This document shows positions 1 to 5,445 of a stretch of 5,445 nucleotides of DNA, piece after piece. The first letter of the stretch is position 1; the number at the start of each line of letters is the position of its first letter. Origin of the DNA: Natronohydrobacter sp. GTDB lineage: Bacteria > Pseudomonadota > Alphaproteobacteria > Rhodobacterales > Rhodobacteraceae. Below the pieces are notes generated by a model. The model was not told the origin of the DNA, searched no databases, and saw only the letters and a program-made list of their open reading frames with translations. The position numbers and the translations under genes are program-made. The stretch is from the NCBI GenBank assembly GCA_007118445.1, contig SKRP01000320.1:1-5445 (forward strand). Reading direction: 5' to 3'.

Positions 1-1342
1 GATCGCCGGTCTGCAGCCGGAAACCTTCGTGTCCTTCGTGCAGCAACGCGGGCGCTGGGCGGCGGGCATGATGCAGCTTCTGCGGCTGAAGAACCCGCTG
101 CGCCGCAAGGGCATGAGCCTGTCCCAGCGGCTGTGCTATCTGAACTCGATGACATTCTGGCTGTTCCCGCTGGTGCGCATGGTCTTTCTGCTTGCGCCGC
201 TGGCCTATCTGTTCTTCGGGCTGCAGATCTTTGTGGCCACGATCTCGGAAGTGCTGGTCTATATGGGCAGCTATATGGCGATCAGCTTCATGGTGCAGAA
301 TGCGCTTTACGCGCGGGTGCGCTGGCCCTTGATGTCGGAAATCTACGAAACCGCGCAGGCCCCATATCTGTCAGGCGTCGTGCTGCGGACGATTTTCAAG
401 CCCAGAGGCGCGAAATTCAACGTGACCGCCAAGGACGAGGTGCTCGAGGAAGATTACCTCTCTCCGATGTTCAAACCGCTTTTGATGCTCTGGGTCATCT
501 GTGGTCTGGGCGTGGTCGCAGCGGCGATACGCTGGGTGCTGTTTCCGGGCGATCATACGATTCTGTCCATCGTCGGTGGCTGGGCCGTGTTCAATTTCAT
601 CATCCTCTCGGCGGCCCTGCGCGCGATTGCAGAGCGCCAGCAGCGGCGCGGCGTGCCGCGGGTGGCGATGTCGGTGCCTGCCGCAGTCGCGATCGGGGGC
701 GAGGGTAGGTTCAGTTTCTCAGGTGCCACTGTGCTCGATTCATCGACCAGCGGCGCGAAGCTGAAGATCACACCGGGCCCGGATACGGACATGGCCGAAA
801 TCGGGGCGATTGCACCGGGTTATGTGCTGTATTTCACGCCTGAATTCCCCAAATCCCCACATCTGGAAAACGCCATCCGGGTGCAGGTCAAGAATGTCGA
901 GCGTGTGAATTCAAGCGTTGTGGTCGGGGTCCGCTATGACACGGACCAGCCCTTGCAAACCCGCGAAACCATCGCCCATCTGATTTTCGGCGACAGCGCT
1001 GTGTGGGAAAATATCCGCGCCAGCAAGAACAAGCCCATGCCGATGCTGAAAGGGATGTTCTATGTGGTCGGGCTGGCCTGCACCTCGGTCTATCACACTC
1101 TGCGCGCGCTGATCGCAGAGCCGGAACGCCGCCGCGCCGCCGAGGAACGCGCGCGTATCGGCGAGATGCAATCCGCCCAGCCCGCGCATCTGCTGGCCTT
1201 TGGCGAGGCGTTTGATCCCGAGATCGTCAATCCCGGTCTCGACCGCGAGCTGCAGGGGCGTGGCATGACCGGCCTGCCTGTCCATGACAGCGTCCGGCAT
1301 CCGGCGCAGCGGCTTTCCAACCGTCTGGAGGCAGGGCAATGA
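1..1342 (+). CDS. bcsA: Cellulose synthase catalytic subunit BcsA, C-terminal part (5' end outside window)
   Basis: BcsA is the inner-membrane GT2 enzyme that polymerises UDP-glucose into beta-1,4-glucan and extrudes it. The reading frame is open from base 2, so the gene starts upstream; the GTG at 29 is only an internal Val codon. Seen in order: the acceptor-site motif QxxRW (44-58, Q-R-G-R-W); hydrophobic helices around 140-240, 260-310, 470-545 and 555-625; the gating loop F-N-V-T-A-K-D-E (416-439); a PilZ domain from about 640 to 990 with RxxxR (R-G-V-P-R, 647-661) and DxSxxG (D-S-S-T-S-G, 737-754); and a hydrophobic/amphipathic helix near 1045-1115. Aligned from memory to R. sphaeroides BcsA, QxxRW, the gating loop and RxxxR keep identical spacing (W383, F503, R580), so about 370 N-terminal residues are missing. 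Both c-di-GMP-binding motifs are intact, implying allosteric activation by c-di-GMP. It ends in an ATGA overlap with bcsB. Confidence 0.97.
   Translation, partial: IAGLQPETFVSFVQQRGRWAAGMMQLLRLKNPLRRKGMSLSQRLCYLNSMTFWLFPLVRMVFLLAPLAYLFFGLQIFVATISEVLVYMGSYMAISFMVQNALYARVRWPLMSEIYETAQAPYLSGVVLRTIFKPRGAKFNVTAKDEVLEEDYLSPMFKPLLMLWVICGLGVVAAAIRWVLFPGDHTILSIVGGWAVFNFIILSAALRAIAERQQRRGVPRVAMSVPAAVAIGGEGRFSFSGATVLDSSTSGAKLKITPGPDTDMAEIGAIAPGYVLYFTPEFPKSPHLENAIRVQVKNVERVNSSVVVGVRYDTDQPLQTRETIAHLIFGDSAVWENIRASKNKPMPMLKGMFYVVGLACTSVYHTLRALIAEPERRRAAEERARIGEMQSAQPAHLLAFGEAFDPEIVNPGLDRELQGRGMTGLPVHDSVRHPAQRLSNRLEAGQ
1327..1331 (+). promoter_or_regulatory. Ribosome binding site of bcsB
   Basis: A perfect GGAGG lies inside the last codons of bcsA, 7 bases before the ATG at 1339. 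It supports the ATG at 1339 as the start and suggests that bcsB can initiate efficiently as well as by coupling to bcsA termination. Confidence 0.8.
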
Positions 1343-3618
1343 CTGACCGATCCCAAGCACGCGGCGTCGCGCAACAGCTGCGGCGCGCCACCTGTCTGAG
1401 CAGCACCATCGCTCTTGCGCTTGCCCTGACGGCCTCCTTGGCTCAGGCGCAATCGTCTGACGGGGCCTTCATTCCTTTGCCCGATTCAGCACCCCAGTCA
1501 GAGCCATCGGCCCCGCAAGCCCTTGATCTGAGCGGGCGCTTCGACCCTGCCCGCCGCATGGCCGGGACTGACAGCGAGCCCGGGGAGAACCTGGCGCATC
1601 GGATCACGCCACTGCGCCTGCTCGATCCGGGCATGGCGATGACCGGGGCAGTGGCGCGCATTTCGGGCGAACGGGAAGTGGTGACTTTTGACCTTTATGC
1701 AGGCCAGTTGAGCGGCCAACAGAGACTGCAGCTTGCCACTGTGTCGGGTATCAACAATCTGCCTGAGCGCTCGCAGATGCGGGTCGCGGTCAATGGCACG
1801 GAAATCGACCGCCGCAATCTGGTGCATGTCGAGGATTTCGGCATCGATGAACTGATCCTGCCCCCCGATCTGCTGGTGCCGGGGCGTAACCGGGTGCAGA
1901 TCGAGTTTCGCCAGCATCACCGTATCTTTTGTGGCCCCGAAGCCTCGTTCGACCTGTGGACCGATATCGATCTGTCCCGCAGCGGGCTTGTGGTTGCGCA
2001 TGACACGATGGCACCGGGTATCGAGAGTTTCATGATGGCGCTCGCCTCTCAGGCGGCCGGGGTGCGCCCGGTCGAGATCCGGGGACTCGACAAGCTGGGT
2101 AGCGAAGCCGAGCGCTGGAAGAAATTCCTGATCAACCGGCTCAATCAGGTGCTTTCGGGCCCGCCGGTTGCCTTTGACTTCACCAATGACTGGACGGTGG
2201 CCGGGCAGGACCATGCCCATGCACGCATCACTGTGCTGCCGGCTGCGGAAAGCCGGTTGCGCTTTGTCCGCGGCGGGGACGGGGCGCAGGTGATGGTGCT
2301 CGAAGTCGCGCAGGGCACGCGCCCCGAGGATCTGCTGACGCCGCTGCCGCAATTCGCGCAGCGCTTTCAGGACCGCAAGGCACCGCTGGTCGAACCACAG
2401 CAGGATGTGTCCTTTGCCGAGCTGGGCATCCCCACTGAGAGCTTCTCGCAGCATTACGCGCTGCGCAACCATGCTTTCCGTCTGCCCGATGACTGGCTGG
2501 TGCTGACGGCCTCCAAGGCCCGGATTCAGCTCGATTATGCCTATGCGCCGAACCTGCCCGAAGGGTCCATGCTGCTGCTGAGCATGAACGGCACCTCGAT
2601 CCGGCTTCTGCCGCTGCGGGGCGAAGGCGGGGTGCCGATCACGGCCTTTCCGATCGATTTCGAGGCGCGGCTGATGCATCCGGGCACCAATATTCTGACG
2701 ATGCAGCTTTTCGTGCCCGGCAATCCGCCCGATCTGCCCTGCCCGGCAATCGAAAGCCCGGTCCTGCGCATCGGTGAGGGGACGACATTGCACGCGCCCT
2801 ACAGCCCGTCCATGGCCATTCCTGACATGAATCTGGCCTTCTCGGCGCTGACACCGGAGAGCCTGCGCCGCAATGATCTGAGCCGCCGCGCCTATACGGA
2901 TCTCGATGAGATGACCCTCGCGGCCGCGCTGGCCCAGTCGCAAAGCCCGCATCGCCCCTCGGTGCTGCATCTGATCGCCATCGATGATCTGGGCTCGATC
3001 CCCACGGCCCATCATCGTGCAGATCGTCGCCTGCTCGAAGATACTGTGCTGATCCGCCCTGACATGCCTGACGGGCTTTCGGGGACCGGGGACAGCACGC
3101 CCGAAGATCCGTTCGCCATGCGCCGCCAGTCCGCGCGATCCTGGAGCGCGACGATCAGCGCCGGATGGGACGCGGCCCGCGCGCGCGCGCAATGGGTTTT
3201 CGACCGGTTCTTTCCCAGCAGCGGCGACCAGTTGAACACATGGCTGGCCGAGCAGAGCGGGCAGGCCGTGCTGTTCCAGCTCGACCCCGAGCGCCCTGAC
3301 GAGATCTGGATGCTGCGCAATCCTGACGGCGAAATCCATGACATCGCACGCGCCATTTCCAGCGTGCGCGCCGCAGGGGCCGGGCCACGCGGGCAGGTTT
3401 CGGTGCTGACCCATGACGGGCATTGGATGAACTGGTTGGCCCCGGACCGCCAGCCGAGGCTGCTCGAACCCTGGTCGGTGCAGAATTTCCGTGCTGCGAT
3501 GGGCAATTTCGTCTCGGCCCGCCCGATTTTCTACACGATCCTGATCCTGAGTATTTCGCTGTTATCAGCTCTGGTCGCGCTGCGGCTGGTCATCTCGACA
3601 AGGGAACACAAGACATGA
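1339..3618 (+). CDS. bcsB: Cellulose synthase regulatory/periplasmic subunit BcsB
   Basis: BcsB is the periplasmic partner of BcsA: its C-terminal membrane helix completes the synthase and its carbohydrate-binding and flavodoxin-like domains guide the emerging glucan. The 759-residue product starts with a Sec-type signal peptide (Arg at 15-16, hydrophobic core about 19-35, likely cleavage after A-Q-A at residue 38). A Ser/Pro-rich stretch follows (about 45-63), then a long beta-rich periplasmic region including F-C-G-P-E-A-S-F-D-L-W (197-207), typical of BcsB, and P-C-P at 467-469. Near the end, an amphipathic segment (about 713-725) precedes a single membrane helix (about 730-752) and a short basic tail. 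R. sphaeroides BcsB is about 725 residues, so this one is slightly long. The start is fixed by GGAGG and the ATGA overlap with bcsA; the stop overlaps bcsZ in the same way. Identity rests on fold layout, motifs and position. Confidence 0.95.
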   Translation: MTDRSQARGVAQQLRRATCLSSTIALALALTASLAQAQSSDGAFIPLPDSAPQSEPSAPQALDLSGRFDPARRMAGTDSEPGENLAHRITPLRLLDPGMAMTGAVARISGEREVVTFDLYAGQLSGQQRLQLATVSGINNLPERSQMRVAVNGTEIDRRNLVHVEDFGIDELILPPDLLVPGRNRVQIEFRQHHRIFCGPEASFDLWTDIDLSRSGLVVAHDTMAPGIESFMMALASQAAGVRPVEIRGLDKLGSEAERWKKFLINRLNQVLSGPPVAFDFTNDWTVAGQDHAHARITVLPAAESRLRFVRGGDGAQVMVLEVAQGTRPEDLLTPLPQFAQRFQDRKAPLVEPQQDVSFAELGIPTESFSQHYALRNHAFRLPDDWLVLTASKARIQLDYAYAPNLPEGSMLLLSMNGTSIRLLPLRGEGGVPITAFPIDFEARLMHPGTNILTMQLFVPGNPPDLPCPAIESPVLRIGEGTTLHAPYSPSMAIPDMNLAFSALTPESLRRNDLSRRAYTDLDEMTLAAALAQSQSPHRPSVLHLIAIDDLGSIPTAHHRADRRLLEDTVLIRPDMPDGLSGTGDSTPEDPFAMRRQSARSWSATISAGWDAARARAQWVFDRFFPSSGDQLNTWLAEQSGQAVLFQLDPERPDEIWMLRNPDGEIHDIARAISSVRAAGAGPRGQVSVLTHDGHWMNWLAPDRQPRLLEPWSVQNFRAAMGNFVSARPIFYTILILSISLLSALVALRLVISTREHKT
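3600..3605 (+). promoter_or_regulatory. Ribosome binding site of bcsZ
   Basis: The purine-rich AAGGGA ends 9 bases before the ATG at 3615, within the last codons of bcsB. Together with the signal peptide that begins exactly at this ATG, it decides the start against the longer open frame reaching back to 3423. Confidence 0.65.
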
Positions 3619-4691
3619 ACAGACGGGGTTTCATAGCCGGTGCCACAGCCTGCGGTGCAATGCTGCTGGCCCATCCGGGCCGTGCCGCGTTGCAGGGTGA
3701 CCTTGCGCAAACAGGTCAGGCAGTCTGGGAAAGCTGGAAAGCGGCCTACCTGGCCTCTGACGGGCGGGTGATCGACGGGTTGCAGCAACGCTCCAGCCAT
3801 TCCGAAGGGCAGGGCTATGGCATGTTCCTGGCCACTGTCTTTGATGATGCGACCAGCTTCCGGCAGATGTTCCAATGGACCGAGCGCCATCTCGCGATCC
3901 GCGCCGACCCGCTGCTGGCCTGGCGCTGGCTGCCCGGCGAGGCCGTTCCTGTGCCCGATCGCAACAATGCCTCGGATGGCGATCTGTTCTATGCCTGGGC
4001 GCTGGTGCGTGCGGCGGCGCGGTTCAACGAGCGCAGCTATCTGACCCGCGCACAGGAAATCGCGGCGGCGCTGGTCGAAACCTGCGTGGTGCCGATGCCG
4101 GGTCGGTCGGATCAGACTGTGCTCTTGCCTGCTGAATACGGGTTCCGCCATGATACGCATTTGTCGCTGAACCCGTCCTATTACATGCCGCTCGCGATGC
4201 GCGAGCTTGCTGCGGCCACCGGCACCCCGGAACTGGCCGCCTGTGCGCAACATGGCGAAGCATTGCTGGGCGAGATCGCAGGTTCCGGGCTGGTGCCGGA
4301 CTGGATCGACATTTCCGAGGGCGGCATGCGCCCCTCCGAAACGCTTTCGCCCAATGCAGGCTATGAGGCGATGCGCGTGCCGCTCTTCCTGATCTGGTCG
4401 CGCCTGTCCGATCACATGGCCGTGCGCCGGATGGCGGCGGTCTATGAACGCACGGTCAAGCCCGGCATTGATGCGCCCACTGTCATCGAGCCGCTTTCCG
4501 GCGTGGTGCTCGAAAGCAGTGCCGATCCGGGCTATCAGGCGCTGGCGGCGCTGACGGTCTGCTCCGATCAGCGCACGCTGGGGGCCGCGATTCCGCCGTT
4601 CAGAGCCGATCAGCCTTATTACCCCGCGACCCTGCAGCTCTTTGCCATGGTCGCTGTGACCGAAACCCAGCCAGAATGTGTGCCGCTATGA
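3615..4691 (+). CDS. bcsZ: Periplasmic cellulase BcsZ, GH8 endo-beta-1,4-glucanase
   Basis: BcsZ enzymes are inverting family-8 endoglucanases that cut beta-1,4-glucan in the periplasm during cellulose production. The product is 358 residues (E. coli BcsZ is 368). It begins with a twin-arginine type signal, N-R-R-G-F-I-A at 2-8, a hydrophobic core to about 19 and probable cleavage near residue 24. Family motifs: S-E-G-Q-G-Y-G-M at 63-70, with E64 matching the catalytic acid E55 of E. coli; N-A-S-D-G-D at 118-123, part of the GH8 signature; L-N-P-S-Y-Y at 185-190; P-D-W at 228-230; and Y-E-A-M-R-V at 250-255. This last motif aligns with Y-D-A-I-R-V of E. coli, whose Asp (D243) is the catalytic base, so the base position carries E251 here. 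Tyr126 also departs from the GH8 signature, where Ile or Met is usual. The start rests on the RBS, the ATGA overlap with bcsB and the signal peptide. Family assignment is secure; activity with Glu at the base is uncertain. Confidence 0.93.
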   Translation: MNRRGFIAGATACGAMLLAHPGRAALQGDLAQTGQAVWESWKAAYLASDGRVIDGLQQRSSHSEGQGYGMFLATVFDDATSFRQMFQWTERHLAIRADPLLAWRWLPGEAVPVPDRNNASDGDLFYAWALVRAAARFNERSYLTRAQEIAAALVETCVVPMPGRSDQTVLLPAEYGFRHDTHLSLNPSYYMPLAMRELAAATGTPELAACAQHGEALLGEIAGSGLVPDWIDISEGGMRPSETLSPNAGYEAMRVPLFLIWSRLSDHMAVRRMAAVYERTVKPGIDAPTVIEPLSGVVLESSADPGYQALAALTVCSDQRTLGAAIPPFRADQPYYPATLQLFAMVAVTETQPECVPL

Positions 4692-5445
4692 CATTTGGTT
4701 TTCCCCTGCGCCGCGCTTGCGGCATTGCCCTTGTTGCGCTTGGCCTGAGCGCGGCTGATCTGCAGGCCCAGAGCGCCGATGACCTGCGCGCGCTGCGCTA
4801 TTATCTGCAGCAGAATGACCAGGATGCCGCGCAGGCCGAATTGCGCCGCTTGCGCATTGCTTTTCCCGACTGGCGGCCGCCCTCGGATCTCAATGAGCTG
4901 ATGACGCCCCGCGCCAGCGCGACAGTCGATGAAGGCGCGATCTGGCGGCAGATCGAACGGCGCGACTATGCCGGTGCGCGCCAGCTGATCGAACAGGGCC
5001 GCCAGTCCGTGGCGGGCTGGACCCCGCCTTCGGATTTGCTGCGGGCGCTCGAAACCAATGAGGCGCAGGACAATTTCACGACCGCCGTGAATGCGCGCGA
5101 TGCGACACAGGCGATTGCCATCATCCGGCGCGCCCCGCAATTGCTGAGCTGCGAGCGGATCAACAATGCCTGGCTTCTGGCGGATATGTATATTCTGGCG
5201 GGCCAGAACAGCAATGCGCTCACCGCGTATCGCAATACCGTGCAATCCTGCCCCAGCTTCGGCCAGCAGCAACCCACATTGGAGAAATCGAGCGCGATTG
5301 CGTCCCGGTCGCAACTGGGCGATCTGTTCTCGGTCGCCCGTCAGGCCAATCCCGGTGCGCGGGCGCAGCTTGATCAGCTCGAGGCCCGTCTGACCGGCGG
5401 TGGGGCAGCCCCGTCGACCGCCACGGCGGCTGCGCCGCGCGCGCA
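4688..5445 (+). CDS. Exported TPR-like helical-repeat protein, 5' part (BcsC/BcsK-like position)
   Basis: This frame is open from the ATG at 4688, which overlaps the bcsZ stop as ATGA, to the window end: 252 codons with no stop. The N-terminus looks like a Sec signal peptide: two Arg at 8-9, hydrophobic core about 10-23, likely cleavage after L-Q-A at 27. The mature part is mostly helical, rich in Ala, Gln, Leu and Arg. Two copies of a roughly 49-residue unit end in W-x-P-P-S-D-L (62-68 and 111-117). A third, TPR-like helix pair follows (about 160-188, with A-D-M-Y-I-L-A-G and A-L-x-A-Y-R), flanked by C155 and C188, which could form a disulfide. From 236 it becomes a Gly/Ala/Pro/Thr-rich linker, suggesting another domain beyond the window. 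No good Shine-Dalgarno precedes it, so translation probably depends on bcsZ. Known bcs operons carry a TPR gene here (BcsC, or BcsK in some operon types); whether this protein has a BcsC-like outer-membrane barrel cannot be seen. I do not recognise a precise family. Confidence 0.85.
   Translation, partial: MTFGFPLRRACGIALVALGLSAADLQAQSADDLRALRYYLQQNDQDAAQAELRRLRIAFPDWRPPSDLNELMTPRASATVDEGAIWRQIERRDYAGARQLIEQGRQSVAGWTPPSDLLRALETNEAQDNFTTAVNARDATQAIAIIRRAPQLLSCERINNAWLLADMYILAGQNSNALTAYRNTVQSCPSFGQQQPTLEKSSAIASRSQLGDLFSVARQANPGARAQLDQLEARLTGGGAAPSTATAAAPRA
4781..5059 (+). repeat. Two tandem protein-level repeats of about 49 residues
   Basis: Residues 32-72 and 81-121 of the fourth gene align without gaps at an offset of 49. 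About 11 of 41 positions are identical: D32/D81, A35/A84, D44/D93, A48/A97, R56/R105, W62/W111 and the P-P-S-D-L block. The W-x-P-P-S-D-L codons lie at 4871-4891 and 5018-5038. At DNA level only the CCGCC-TCGGAT core is clearly shared, so this is an old duplication or a structural repeat, not a recent copy. Confidence 0.7.

Noticed and set aside
29..31. GTG as a start codon for the first gene
   Set aside because: The frame is open back to base 2 and the codon lies just before the QxxRW motif in the middle of BcsA, so it is an internal Val.
133..708. Plus-strand open frame of 191 codons inside bcsA
   Set aside because: It is a frame shadow; the overlapping bcsA frame carries the gating loop and the PilZ RxxxR motif.
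3178..3190. Alternating CG run of 13 bases (Z-DNA-like)
   Set aside because: It is explained by alternating Ala and Arg codons in bcsB in a GC-rich genome; no flanking structure supports a regulatory role.
1498..3423. Long (641-codon) minus-strand open frame opposite bcsB
   Set aside because: It is a codon-bias shadow of a GC-rich gene. The product is rich in Arg, His, Gln and Gly with no domain or signal I recognise, and the + strand gene under it has clear BcsB features.
3423..3614. Possible 64-residue N-terminal extension of bcsZ
   Set aside because: The frame is open upstream, but this part overlaps bcsB in another frame and would bury the twin-arginine signal peptide, which begins exactly at the ATG at 3615 after a Shine-Dalgarno.
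3531..4415. Minus-strand open frame of 294 codons over bcsZ
   Set aside because: It lies opposite the catalytic motifs of a GH8 enzyme and has no recognisable motif of its own.
4619..5314. Minus-strand open frame of 231 codons over the fourth gene
   Set aside because: The + strand frame here has an ATGA overlap with bcsZ, a signal peptide, internal repeats and no stop to the window end. The minus frame has an Arg-rich shadow-like composition.
1..5445. CRISPR arrays, tRNA/rRNA genes, IS elements, terminators or attachment sites
   Set aside because: None seen. The window is fully occupied by four overlapping coding regions with no intergenic space.

Overview
The window is GC-rich and gene-dense. 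It reads in one direction through the core of a bacterial cellulose synthase (bcs) operon. The protein sequences resemble the Rhodobacter sphaeroides BcsA-BcsB system as I recall it: the BcsA fragment is close to the R. sphaeroides C-terminal half, including the gating loop, the PilZ motifs and a C-terminal A-H-L-L-A-F-G stretch. An alphaproteobacterium of the Rhodobacteraceae or a near relative is therefore the best guess. The genus cannot be fixed from this sequence.

Layout, all on the + strand. (1) 1-1342: 3' part of bcsA, the inner-membrane catalytic subunit. It starts just before the QxxRW motif and contains the last membrane helices, the gating loop and the c-di-GMP-binding PilZ domain. 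(2) 1339-3618: complete bcsB, the periplasmic membrane-anchored partner, with a signal peptide and a C-terminal membrane helix. (3) 3615-4691: complete bcsZ, a GH8 endo-beta-1,4-glucanase with a twin-arginine type signal peptide. Its expected catalytic-base position appears to carry Glu instead of Asp. (4) 4688 to beyond 5445: the 5' part of an exported helical-repeat (TPR-like) protein, open to the window edge. It occupies the place where bcsC or a similar TPR gene sits in other bcs operons.

Every junction is a 4-base ATGA start/stop overlap, so there are no intergenic gaps, internal promoters or terminators, and the four genes are almost certainly co-transcribed and translationally coupled. 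Together they describe a c-di-GMP-activated machine. BcsA polymerises UDP-glucose and moves the glucan across the inner membrane, BcsB receives it in the periplasm, BcsZ trims or edits glucan in the periplasm, and the fourth protein is probably a periplasmic scaffold or export component. The operon type is known. The parts that deserve attention are the fourth protein, with its 49-residue repeat carrying W-x-P-P-S-D-L, and the active-site changes in BcsZ.
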